Assembly (NCBI GenBank): GCA_020026215.1
Contig: JAHHQT010000041.1
Span: 1 to 16,106, forward strand
Direction: 5' to 3'
Source of the DNA: Muribaculaceae bacterium
GTDB taxonomy: Bacteria; Bacteroidota; Bacteroidia; Bacteroidales; Muribaculaceae
DNA length: 16,106 nucleotides
The number at the start of each line of letters is the position of its first letter. Position 1 is the first letter of the stretch. The position numbers and the translations under genes were made by a program. Shown piece by piece: positions 1 through 7,657 of the stretch. The notes below the pieces were generated by a model. It was not told the origin of the DNA. It did not search any database and saw only the letters and a program-made list of their open reading frames with translations.

Positions 1-15
1 GTAAAAAATCAGACG

Positions 16-597
16 ATGTTAGAAAATTTAAAAGATTACAATATAATTTTAGCGAGCGGATCTCCTAGAAGAAAAGAACTACTTGCCGGTTTAGGGATAA
101 ATTTTGAAACTAAAGTGCTTAAAGGCATTGATGAATCTTACCCGAATAATATCCCGGCTAAAGAAGTCGCAGAATATATTTCCAAACAAAAAGCTGCTGC
201 GTACAAGAATATCCTCAACGATAAAGACATGATCATCACTGCAGATACTGTCGTAATCAACGGGAAAGAAATTTTAGGCAAGCCTCACAACAAACAGCAA
301 GCTTCGGAGATGTTGGAAAATTTGTCAAACAAAACCCATAGTGTTGTTACTGGGGTAACTATTTTAACAAAAGAAAAGTCAATTTCTTTTTCTACAGAAA
401 CCAAAGTCGATTTTGCAAAACTCAGCGGGGAAGAAATTAATTATTACATTGACAACTACAAACCTTTTGATAAAGCCGGAGCATACGGGATACAAGAATG
501 GATTGGTTATGTTGCCGTCAAATCCATCTCTGGGAGTTATTTTAATGTAATGGGACTGCCCATTCAAAGATTATACCAAGAACTTAAGAACTGGTAA
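16..597 (+). CDS. maf: Maf family nucleotide pyrophosphatase
   Basis: This 193-residue protein is a typical full-length Maf enzyme. The family hydrolyses non-canonical or excess nucleoside triphosphates (dTTP, UTP and modified forms) to the monophosphate plus pyrophosphate in the cytoplasm. Visible motifs are the N-terminal ASGSPRR loop (residues 13-19) that holds the phosphates, TADT with the likely catalytic aspartate (75-78), GKP (88-90), DKAGAYGIQ (152-160) and GSYFNVMGLP near the C-terminus. The DKAGAYGIQ form fits the YhdE-type dTTP/UTP branch rather than the YceF branch; this assignment is from memory of the families. The ATG at 16 gives the usual Maf N-terminus, although the frame is open back to base 1 and only 15 bases are visible upstream. 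The stop directly abuts the stop of the opposing gene. The fold and activity class are secure; the exact substrate is not. Confidence 0.95.
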   Translation: MLENLKDYNIILASGSPRRKELLAGLGINFETKVLKGIDESYPNNIPAKEVAEYISKQKAAAYKNILNDKDMIITADTVVINGKEILGKPHNKQQASEMLENLSNKTHSVVTGVTILTKEKSISFSTETKVDFAKLSGEEINYYIDNYKPFDKAGAYGIQEWIGYVAVKSISGSYFNVMGLPIQRLYQELKNW

Positions 598-1752
598 TTA
601 AGAAACAGTCAACACTGCCGTATATACAGAATCTCGGTATATCGGAACCAATAACAATGAGCCATTCTCTAATTTGTCATTAACAAATTGAGGTTGGCTT
701 AATGTTTTTATATAAGCCTCTCGCGCTTCCACATCAGCATGAAACAAGATTTTCATAATTCCCTTTTTCCCATCATTTATCAAATCATTTCCCAACTTAC
801 AGCCGAGCAATCCCATCGTCATACGCAAGTTCAATTCAATACATGGCATAATATTAATTTGATTATTCTCGTCCATATACAACATCATATCTACGCCCAA
901 ATAGCCTTTATATTCTTGAGGAATAATCCGATTCAAGCAACAAATTAATATCTCCCTGACATAATCTAATTGTTTCCCTTGAATATATTGTTCAAGATAA
1001 AAACGCAATTCCTTTTCATTGGCCACAATTGCTTGTTCATAAGAGAAACGACTGTTATTTTCAAACACAGAATATCCCACAAAACGGACCGAATGCCCGT
1101 CTGAATAAAATTCCATGGCAAAATCCTGCACTTTGTTCAAAAATACCTCACAAAGGACAGAGCCCTGTTTTTTAAGTGTCCCCTTTATCCAAGGCAAGTA
1201 GACATGGAAATTTTCAGCAGTAACATTGAACACTCCTTTTCCACTTCCAGACCAAGGAGCTTTAATCATACAGTTTTGATTATCAGCTACGAATTGCTCA
1301 ACAACCTCCAATGTATTGCACAATTTTGGGCTAGTTGGCAACTTCATTGATGAATGAGTCTCAAAATAATCATACACTTTCGTAACGGTCTTACGACTTG
1401 ATAAATCTCTCAACTTTTGTAAATCAAAATCAGTAACCTTGTCTATTTTGCTTGAAAGTTCATATCGCAGAGCTTCACTCCACCCCCATGGTATAATTTC
1501 CAAGTCTCCTAAATCATCATATTTCAAATTTATCTCAGATTTAGAAGGCAAAAAAGATTTAACAGACTCTATAAAAGTTTGATTATCTATAGATTTTGGC
1601 GCATAGATAGAATCGCCTCTGTCAGCCAGCCAAAGAGGTAACATCTGTAAGTCAAATCTTATCTTCTGGGCCATCTTAGGAGGCGTAAAATAAGGTGTTC
1701 CATTGGCTAAAGCCAAGTCATTTTCAGGATTAAACACGAACAATGAATTCAT
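598..1752 (-). CDS. Conserved ATP-grasp-like protein of unknown function
   Basis: This 384-residue protein resembles an uncharacterised Bacteroidales family starting with a VFNPENDLALANG segment (residues 6-18). I read it as an ATP-grasp ligase because it has, in order, a lysine after a hydrophobic strand (K164), the glycine-rich loop SGSGKGV (168-174), a possible hinge acid (E202), a GVD strand (286-288) and the metal-binding signature E306-x-N308-x-R310. ATP-grasp enzymes join a carboxylate to an amine, thiol or similar group through an acyl-phosphate; the substrate here is unknown. I chose the ATG at 1752, because the longer frame begins with TTG at 1761 and adds only three residues. It lies 32 bases downstream of nspC on the same strand, so co-transcription is likely. 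There is no signal peptide or membrane segment, so it should be cytoplasmic. Gene existence is certain; the fold call is probable and no function can be named. Confidence 0.85.
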   Translation of the reverse strand: MNSLFVFNPENDLALANGTPYFTPPKMAQKIRFDLQMLPLWLADRGDSIYAPKSIDNQTFIESVKSFLPSKSEINLKYDDLGDLEIIPWGWSEALRYELSSKIDKVTDFDLQKLRDLSSRKTVTKVYDYFETHSSMKLPTSPKLCNTLEVVEQFVADNQNCMIKAPWSGSGKGVFNVTAENFHVYLPWIKGTLKKQGSVLCEVFLNKVQDFAMEFYSDGHSVRFVGYSVFENNSRFSYEQAIVANEKELRFYLEQYIQGKQLDYVREILICCLNRIIPQEYKGYLGVDMMLYMDENNQINIMPCIELNLRMTMGLLGCKLGNDLINDGKKGIMKILFHADVEAREAYIKTLSQPQFVNDKLENGSLLLVPIYRDSVYTAVLTVS

Positions 1753-1758
1753 TATAGC

Positions 1759-1766
1759 CAAAGATA
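1759..1766 (-). promoter_or_regulatory. Possible -7 promoter element before the ATP-grasp gene
   Basis: The minus strand reads TATCTTTG here, a perfect match to the Bacteroides -7 consensus TAnnTTTG, in the short gap after nspC. No TTTG -33 element stands 19-21 bases upstream. The implied transcription start would fall at or next to the ATG at 1752, giving an almost leaderless message. This may be chance in AT-rich DNA. Confidence 0.2.
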
Positions 1767-1784
1767 TTTAATGGAATTAAAAAA

Positions 1785-2927
1785 TTAATCCATTCTATTT
1801 TTATAGTCTTCGTAGGTAAACTCTCTCAACAATTCAGACTCTCCATTACTTCTCTTCAAGACAAAGGATGGATGTTGAATACCATTAAACATATTAGTTT
1901 TAACAGTTGTATAATGATTCATATCCTCAAATACAAGGATATCCCCTGCTTGTAATTCTTTATCAAAACTCCAATCTCCAATAAAATCGCCACTCAAACA
2001 AGAGTTACCTCCAATACGATAAGTTGGTTTAGAAAAATCCACTTCATCCAAGGCAGATTCAATAGTCGGCTTATAAGGCATCTCCAGGCAGTCAGGCATG
2101 TGACAAGCGAAAGATGCATCAATAATAGCAGTCTTGATTTTAGCATTTTCGACCACGTCAAGCACTTTAGTCACCAAGTCCCCCGTACGCCAAGTAAAGG
2201 CACTACCCGGCTCCATAATCAATTGAAGATTAGGATAACGACTATTAAAGGAACGTAGCAAACCAATCAAATGCTCAACATCATATCCTTTGCGAGTCAT
2301 CAAATGACCGCCCCCCATATTTAGCCATTTTAATTTTGGCAATAAATCTCCAAACTTTTCTTCTACAGAATTCAATACTTTTTCCAAATCGTAGGAAGAT
2401 GATTCACACAAAGCATGGAAATGGAATCCTTCCAAACCTTCAGGCAACTCATTGCCTAATACTTCACGTGAAATACCAAAACGAGAGCCTGGCATACAAG
2501 GATTATATATGTCTGTATCAATTACTGAACATTCTGGATTTACCCTCAAGCCACAACTAACTTTCTTTCCCTTTGCCTCATATTCTTTGATCAATGGGTA
2601 ATATTTAGCAAATTGAGTAATGGAGTTAAAGGTAATATGAGAACAGCCTTGAATAAATTCACGGATAGTTTCATCTGTATATACTGGACAATAAGCATGG
2701 ACATCATCACCTAATTTATCAAGCGACAATTTCATTTCATTCAACGAACTTGCCGTTGAAGACTTACAGTATTCACCAATAATATCAAAAGTTTTCCATA
2801 AAGCATTTGCCTTAAATGCCATAATTATTTTGACATTGGCTTCTTTTGATACTCTCTCAATTAAAGACAAATTAGCTCTTAATTTATCCTCATATACTAA
2901 ATAGTATGGTGTTTTATATTCCATCAT
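1785..2927 (-). CDS. nspC: Carboxynorspermidine/carboxyspermidine decarboxylase
   Basis: This 380-residue PLP enzyme catalyses the last step of the carboxy(nor)spermidine route to spermidine or norspermidine, the polyamine pathway used by many gut Bacteroidales. It has the alanine-racemase/ornithine-decarboxylase (fold III) layout: the Schiff-base lysine K39 in AFKA, a phosphate-binding glycine motif NMGGGH (about 203-208), EPGSAF (about 239-244), and a C-terminal CLSGDF block (about 310-315) that supplies the active-site cysteine from the partner subunit of the dimer. The length is normal for NspC. The ATG at 2927 overlaps the helicase stop as ATGA, suggesting translational coupling; a second ATG follows at once at 2924. 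The partner enzyme, carboxy(nor)spermidine dehydrogenase, is not in this window. The protein is cytoplasmic. The family call is strong; norspermidine versus spermidine as product cannot be told from sequence, and spermidine is more likely in this phylum. Confidence 0.95.
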   Translation of the reverse strand: MMEYKTPYYLVYEDKLRANLSLIERVSKEANVKIIMAFKANALWKTFDIIGEYCKSSTASSLNEMKLSLDKLGDDVHAYCPVYTDETIREFIQGCSHITFNSITQFAKYYPLIKEYEAKGKKVSCGLRVNPECSVIDTDIYNPCMPGSRFGISREVLGNELPEGLEGFHFHALCESSSYDLEKVLNSVEEKFGDLLPKLKWLNMGGGHLMTRKGYDVEHLIGLLRSFNSRYPNLQLIMEPGSAFTWRTGDLVTKVLDVVENAKIKTAIIDASFACHMPDCLEMPYKPTIESALDEVDFSKPTYRIGGNSCLSGDFIGDWSFDKELQAGDILVFEDMNHYTTVKTNMFNGIQHPSFVLKRSNGESELLREFTYEDYKNRMD

Positions 2928-5230
2928 TCTACAATTGATAATCGTGCAAACTTTAGTAACAGTAATTTTTCGTTATTCTCATTTTCGAATCTGACAGCAA
3001 TCTTAGGCTCGACCCCTCTGTCATCGATTCTGACAATCTCTCCGATTCCAAACTTAATATGTTTCACCTTCATTGCCAAATGAATATCTTTTAAGTTCAA
3101 AATCGAATATGACTCATTACCCTTGATTTGGCTACTTGACTGAGGTCTGTTTTCACTTTTGGTAACCGGTATAAATTTTGTATTCAAAGACATGGCTGGT
3201 TCCTCTCTGAATCCATATCTTTGAGAATCGTAATTGTCAAATTTATTGGTAAAACTCTTATGCCCTGTTTCATTCAAAAGAGTCGAATCTATATCATTCA
3301 AAAATCTACTTTTTGAGCAAGGACGAGTTTGACCATTTTGAAATCTCATAGATGCATAAGACATGATACAATTTGACTTGGCACGAGTAATTGCCACATA
3401 AAGCAACCGTCGCTCTTCCTCTATTTCTTTCAATGAACCAGCACTATGCATAGATGGGAAAAATTCATCTTCCACACCTACAATGAAAACATTCTTGAAT
3501 TCCAATCCCTTGGCAGCATGAACGGTCATTAAGGAAACTTTTGGAGAATCGGTATTGTCTTTCATATCCTGATCAGTAATTAAAGAAACCTCTGAAAGGA
3601 ACCCCAACATAGATGCTTCTTCATTTTCCTCCTGTTGTTTTTCAACAAACTGGTTAATCGCGCCTATCAATTCTTCCAAATTCTCTCGCTTGCTTATATT
3701 CTCTGGAGTATTATCCTCATAAAAAGAACTGTTTAGTTTAGCTGTAGAAAAAATGAAGCAAGCCAAATCATACGCATTCTTTTCTTCTTTCAAATCGATA
3801 TAAGATTGAATTAAAGAACGGAATCCTTCGATTTTCTTCAATGTCCCTGAATTCACATCCAATCCGGTTTCTTTAGGATTACAAAGGACACTCCACATAC
3901 TTACATCATTCAAGATTGCAGATTGATGAATCTTCTCTACTGTCTTCGCTCCAATACCACGGGCAGGATAATTAATCACCCTAATCAAAGCTGAATCATC
4001 ATCAGGGTTAACAGCCATACGGAAATACCCCAACGCATCCTTAATCTCTTTTCGTTGATAGAAGGACAAGCCTCCATAAATACGATAAGGGATATTTATC
4101 TTACGCAAACTCTCTTCTATCAAACGCGATTGCGCATTTGTTCTATACAATACAGCAAAATCATCATAACTATCACGCTGAAGCATTTTCAACTCATGAA
4201 TCTTCTTCGAAACTAAGATTCCTTCCTCCATATCATTATAAGCAGATATGATAGGGATTTTTGAACCTTTTGCGTTTTCAGAAAAGATTTTTTTGGGGAT
4301 TTGTTGCGTATTATGTTTAATCAGACTATTTGCTGCATCCAATATCGTTTGAGTAGAACGATAATTCTGCTCCAACTTGAATATCTTTAAATTAGGATAT
4401 TGTTTATCCAGATTCAATATATTGCTAATATTGGCACCACGGAAGGAATAGATGCTCTGTGCATCGTCACCCACCACACAAAGACGTTGATGTTCTTTGC
4501 ATAATTGCGATACAATCAAATGTTGGGCAAAGTTAATGTCCTGATACTCATCCACCAATACATATTGAAAGAAATCTTGATAGCGAGCCAACACATCAGG
4601 ATTATCACGCATAAGAATATTGATAAAAAGCAATATATCATCAAAGTCCATAGCATTGGAAGCCTGACATCTTTGCATATATTCACGATATATTTCTACA
4701 GTTAATGGTCGTTTATGGTAATTATCACTATCCATAAGTGATTTATTACATTCATAATCCAACGGCAAAATCAAAGCATTCTTAGCATTTGATATACTGT
4801 TCATTACGCTATTGACTGTATATTTCTTGTCATCAAGTTCCCTCTCCTTAATAATTGACTTAATGACAGATTTAGTATCAGCCGTATCGTAAATGGTAAA
4901 ATCTGATTTGAATCCAATTCTTTCACAATTAAAACGCAATATTTTCAAAAAGATGGAGTGAAAAGTTCCCATCCAAATCTTTCTGGAGATTTCATTTCCC
5001 AACAAACTTCCAATTCTTTCTCGCATTTCACGCGCAGCTTTGTTAGTAAACGTCAATGCAACAATACGATATGGATCATATCCCTTCTGTATCAAATAAA
5101 GAATCTTATTCGTCAATACACGGGTTTTCCCAGAACCAGCACCGGCAATCACCAATGAAGGTCCATCGTCATAAACAACAGCTTTCATCTGTTGCTCATT
5201 CAATTGCTGTAATGAAAGAGAATTTTCCAA
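2924..5230 (-). CDS. pcrA: UvrD/PcrA-type superfamily 1 DNA helicase
   Basis: This 768-residue ATP-dependent 3'-5' helicase acts in repair and replication-transcription conflict. All SF1A motifs are present: the Q-motif LNEQQ (10-14), Walker A AGAGSGKT (29-36), TFTNKAAREM (60-69), DEYQD (227-231), GDDAQSIYSFRGA (254-266), QNYRST (288-293), TVHAAKGLE (569-577) and EERRLLYVAITRA (605-617). The last 45 or so residues (KVKHIKFGIGEIV onward) look like the PcrA C-terminal Tudor-like domain that binds RNA polymerase, joined by a serine/asparagine-rich linker. I accept the TTG at 5230 as start: the first ATG (residue 15) would remove the Q-motif, and an in-frame TAA lies five codons upstream. It heads a group with nspC and the ATP-grasp gene. 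The SF1 call is certain; PcrA rather than Rep or UvrD is favoured by the C-terminal domain. Confidence 0.95.
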   Translation of the reverse strand: MENSLSLQQLNEQQMKAVVYDDGPSLVIAGAGSGKTRVLTNKILYLIQKGYDPYRIVALTFTNKAAREMRERIGSLLGNEISRKIWMGTFHSIFLKILRFNCERIGFKSDFTIYDTADTKSVIKSIIKERELDDKKYTVNSVMNSISNAKNALILPLDYECNKSLMDSDNYHKRPLTVEIYREYMQRCQASNAMDFDDILLFINILMRDNPDVLARYQDFFQYVLVDEYQDINFAQHLIVSQLCKEHQRLCVVGDDAQSIYSFRGANISNILNLDKQYPNLKIFKLEQNYRSTQTILDAANSLIKHNTQQIPKKIFSENAKGSKIPIISAYNDMEEGILVSKKIHELKMLQRDSYDDFAVLYRTNAQSRLIEESLRKINIPYRIYGGLSFYQRKEIKDALGYFRMAVNPDDDSALIRVINYPARGIGAKTVEKIHQSAILNDVSMWSVLCNPKETGLDVNSGTLKKIEGFRSLIQSYIDLKEEKNAYDLACFIFSTAKLNSSFYEDNTPENISKRENLEELIGAINQFVEKQQEENEEASMLGFLSEVSLITDQDMKDNTDSPKVSLMTVHAAKGLEFKNVFIVGVEDEFFPSMHSAGSLKEIEEERRLLYVAITRAKSNCIMSYASMRFQNGQTRPCSKSRFLNDIDSTLLNETGHKSFTNKFDNYDSQRYGFREEPAMSLNTKFIPVTKSENRPQSSSQIKGNESYSILNLKDIHLAMKVKHIKFGIGEIVRIDDRGVEPKIAVRFENENNEKLLLLKFARLSIVE

Positions 5231-5284
5231 AATTCGTTTTAATTATAGAATTTATTTACTGTTTTACCCTGTGAAAAAGGTGTA

Positions 5285-5292
5285 CAAAGATA
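5285..5292 (-). promoter_or_regulatory. Predicted promoter -7 element for the pcrA-nspC group
   Basis: The minus strand carries TATCTTTG, a perfect TAnnTTTG Bacteroides -7 element, in the 82-base gap between the HSDR_N gene and pcrA. Transcription would start near 5280, giving a leader of about 50 bases before the TTG start at 5230. No clear TTTG -33 box stands at the usual spacing, so this may be a weak or -7-only promoter. Read-through from the HSDR_N gene is also possible, since I see no terminator hairpin in the gap. Confidence 0.5.
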
Positions 5293-5312
5293 CAAAATAG
5301 AACTGATTTTTA

Positions 5313-5759
5313 CTATAAGTCCATATAGTTAGGTATTTCATTCACAAAGGAACATTTATTCTTCTCATAATCTACGATACAACAATATGCATCAATACCA
5401 TTTGATACGATAAGATACTTTACCTTCAAGACCAGATTATATCTGTAAATTTGATTGAAGACTTCTTGGGTAATATGAATATGAGGAGCCTTATATTCAA
5501 TAATCATAATTGGGTTAGCATATTTATCAAAAACCACAGTATCACAACGGCGCTTAATTCCGTTTTGGTTGATGGTAAACTCATTGTTCATGAAATTAAC
5601 AGGGTATCCTCTTTCCTCTGTAATGAACCTGACAAAATTTTGACGAACTTGTTCTTCTGGTGTGAGGGCTACATATTTACGTCTGATACAATCATATATT
5701 TCCAAATTCTTCTCATTCTCCTTAATTTGGAACTCATATTTCGGTAAATTTAATTTCAT
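5313..5759 (-). CDS. Stand-alone HSDR_N-type restriction-nuclease-fold protein
   Basis: This 148-residue protein resembles the N-terminal domain of type I restriction endonuclease R subunits (HSDR_N), with no helicase part. It has a helical N-terminus with TPEEQVRQNFVRFI (33-46), then the PD-(D/E)xK core: CDTVVFD with catalytic-type D73, followed by IIEYK giving E88-x-K90, and a helix with Q98/Q103 as often found in this superfamily. The apparent nuclease residues are therefore intact. No methylase, specificity subunit or motor gene is near, so it is not part of a restriction locus. It diverges from holA across 65 bases, an arrangement I recall as common in Bacteroidales. Its role is unknown; DNA processing near the replisome is a guess from context. 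The ATG at 5759 gives a natural start. It could be a catalytically dead DNA-binding relative, but the key residues argue against that. Confidence 0.85.
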   Translation of the reverse strand: MKLNLPKYEFQIKENEKNLEIYDCIRRKYVALTPEEQVRQNFVRFITEERGYPVNFMNNEFTINQNGIKRRCDTVVFDKYANPIMIIEYKAPHIHITQEVFNQIYRYNLVLKVKYLIVSNGIDAYCCIVDYEKNKCSFVNEIPNYMDL

Positions 5760-5800
5760 TTATCTACGCTATAATTCATCTATTTTGTGTAAATTTACTT

Positions 5801-5832
5801 CAAATTTAGCAACTGACAAAATTTATGGCAAA
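5801..5832 (-). promoter_or_regulatory. Bacteroides-type promoter for the HSDR_N gene
   Basis: On the minus strand, TTTG (5832-5829) is followed after exactly 20 bases by TAAATTTG (5808-5801). This fits the full Bacteroides promoter pattern, TTTG at -33 and TAnnTTTG at -7 with a 19-21 base spacer. The start of transcription would be near 5797, leaving a leader of under 40 bases before the ATG at 5759. The -33 element lies over codons 2-3 of holA, so the two divergent genes share control DNA. I did not find an equally good element on the plus strand for holA; TATTTTG at 5781-5787 is one base short of the consensus. Confidence 0.65.
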
Positions 5833-6871
5833 ATCAATATCTACTAAAGCTGAAATTGAAAAATCAATTAGAACTAAAGATTTTTATCCAATTTACATCC
5901 TTACAGGTGAAGAAGCTTTCTATATCGATAAATATAGTAATGCCATAATCGACAACGCTATTGCTGAAGAAGAAAGGGATTTCAACTTAACCATTTTCTA
6001 TGGCAACGAAACGACCATGACTGATGTTATCCTTGCAAGCAGAAGATATCCCGTTATGGCAGAACGACAAGTGGTAGTTGTCAGAGAAGCCCAACATTTG
6101 ACTAAAGACAGCAAAAATCTGGAATTGTTGGAACTATATGCACAAAATGTCGTACCATCCACAATTCTTGTCATTTGTCACAAAGATGGGACCATCAAAA
6201 CCACTGAACTTTCCAAGATTTTCAGCAAGACACAAGTAAACAATAAACCTTGCGGAGTTATTTTTGAGTCTAAAGAAATTCGCGACTACAATATCGGAAC
6301 TGACATCAATGAATATGTTGCCAGCATAGGCTGTACAATTGAGCCGAAAGCAGTTTCAATGCTAATCGATAACGTCGGTAACAACATGTCAAAATTAGCG
6401 ATTGAAATAGACAAACTAAAGCTGATTCTTACTAAGGGGACAAGAATTACCCCTGCCATTGTGGAAGAAAATATAGGTATCAGCAAAGAGTATAACAACT
6501 TTGAACTACTCAATGCCATTGCAGCCAGAGACGAAGCCAAAGCCTTGAAGATTGTCTATTATTTTATCAAGAACTCAAGCAAACACCCAGCGGTGATAAC
6601 CAGTGCTACACTATTCAATTACTTTGCCAATTTGCTTTTAGCGCATTATGCCCGCACCTCTGACGAAACCAAGCTGATGGAAACTCTACGCCTAAAAAGC
6701 AGTTATGGTTTGAAGAGCTACCGCATTGGCATGGCAAACTACAATGCATCCAAATGTCTTAAAATCATTAATGCCTTGCGTGAATTTGACACAAAAAGCA
6801 AAGGCATCGGTTCTGTTCAAGATACCGACGCCCTACTTATAAATCTTATTACTAAAATACTTAACTACTAA
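5825..6871 (+). CDS. holA: DNA polymerase III subunit delta
   Basis: This 348-residue protein matches HolA, the clamp-loader subunit that opens the beta sliding clamp on DNA. Supporting segments are the N-terminal YPIYILTGEEAFYIDKY (21-37), where the family has its degenerate P-loop and clamp-contacting start, the middle block with GNNMSKLAIEIDKL (residues about 190-203), and the C-terminal helical collar with NNFELLNAIAARDEAKAL. As usual for delta, there is no working Walker A lysine, since delta does not hydrolyse ATP. The length is normal. The ATG at 5825 follows AT-rich sequence without a Shine-Dalgarno, typical of this phylum. The gene diverges from the HSDR_N gene and converges on batE with only three bases between the stops, so any terminator must lie inside batE sequence. 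The assignment is firm because the N-terminal and collar signatures occur in order. Confidence 0.93.
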   Translation: MAKSISTKAEIEKSIRTKDFYPIYILTGEEAFYIDKYSNAIIDNAIAEEERDFNLTIFYGNETTMTDVILASRRYPVMAERQVVVVREAQHLTKDSKNLELLELYAQNVVPSTILVICHKDGTIKTTELSKIFSKTQVNNKPCGVIFESKEIRDYNIGTDINEYVASIGCTIEPKAVSMLIDNVGNNMSKLAIEIDKLKLILTKGTRITPAIVEENIGISKEYNNFELLNAIAARDEAKALKIVYYFIKNSSKHPAVITSATLFNYFANLLLAHYARTSDETKLMETLRLKSSYGLKSYRIGMANYNASKCLKIINALREFDTKSKGIGSVQDTDALLINLITKILNY

Positions 6872-6874
6872 GAA

Positions 6875-7651
6875 TCAAATTCTTTCCAATTGACTTTTCT
6901 TCATCCATGCCCTGTGTGTTCGGTCTGCTTTTACATCGAACCACATTACACTTGTTGTATCAATTTTAACCTGTACAGAATCAACAATCTTCACTTTAGC
7001 ACCTTCATGTAAAAGGAAAGCTTCTTCTGTTTTTGATTTAGGCACACGCGGTGATGTACTTAGTATGACAATATCGTCTGTCACCACAGCATATTCTCTA
7101 TTTGAAAAATTACGTGATTCTGTAATAGCAATCAAGTTAGTAAAAACGACCAATAACAAAAGGATTATACCACCAAAGAAACCAATTTTCTTCAACAATA
7201 CGTCACCACAGAAGATATAGACAGCCGCACTGATTAATAACAAAATAAAAGTAACGATTGCAATGACTGCCCATCCATTAGGATTGGTGATAGAAACTAT
7301 ACTATGAACGAAACTGTCAATGATATTTTCATCACTTTCCAATTTGTCCACCAACTTTGAATTGACAAAATCCAAATTGTATTTCGCATCAGAGTTACTT
7401 GGGTCCAACAATAGTGCTCTTTCATAGTTTAAGACAGCCTTACCCATTTCTCCTGATTTATAATAAGCGTTACCCAGGTTATAATATAGTTCAGTTGAAA
7501 CGCCCTCTTCTTTAGCCTGCTCATATAATTTAGCAGCGTCTCTAAATTGATCTGCATTATATGCTTTTTCTGCATCTGCGATTACATTTTCAGCTGAAAA
7601 TGAATCTAAGGCAAAGAACATCAATAAGAATAATAAAATATATTTTTTCAT
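6875..7651 (-). CDS. batE: BatE, TPR and SH3-like membrane protein
   Basis: BatE is the last gene of the aerotolerance operon. The 258-residue protein has a signal peptide (1-20, ending FSA), two or so TPR repeats (21-100; note YYNLGNAYYKSGEMGKAV at 56-73), two membrane segments (about 127-148 and 155-177) and a C-terminal SH3-like domain (about 186-255) containing REYAVV and WFDVKADRTHRAWM. This order is the standard BatE architecture. The TPR part should lie in the periplasm, since it follows the signal sequence, and the SH3-like part should lie there too after two crossings. TPR and SH3 domains imply protein binding; the partner is not known, although other Bat proteins are natural candidates. 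The gene starts six bases after the batD stop, so it is almost certainly co-transcribed. It ends three bases from the holA stop. The family call is confident; the molecular role is unknown. Confidence 0.92.
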   Translation of the reverse strand: MKKYILLFLLMFFALDSFSAENVIADAEKAYNADQFRDAAKLYEQAKEEGVSTELYYNLGNAYYKSGEMGKAVLNYERALLLDPSNSDAKYNLDFVNSKLVDKLESDENIIDSFVHSIVSITNPNGWAVIAIVTFILLLISAAVYIFCGDVLLKKIGFFGGIILLLLVVFTNLIAITESRNFSNREYAVVTDDIVILSTSPRVPKSKTEEAFLLHEGAKVKIVDSVQVKIDTTSVMWFDVKADRTHRAWMKKSQLERI

Positions 7652-7657
7652 GACTAA

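Noticed and set aside
5451..5747. A 98-codon plus-strand frame upstream of holA
   Set aside because: It is antisense to the HSDR_N gene, whose nuclease motifs and promoter are clear.
5313..5759. A restriction-modification or defence system
   Set aside because: The protein has only the HSDR_N-type domain. No methylase, specificity subunit, motor or other defence gene is nearby; the neighbours are holA and pcrA.
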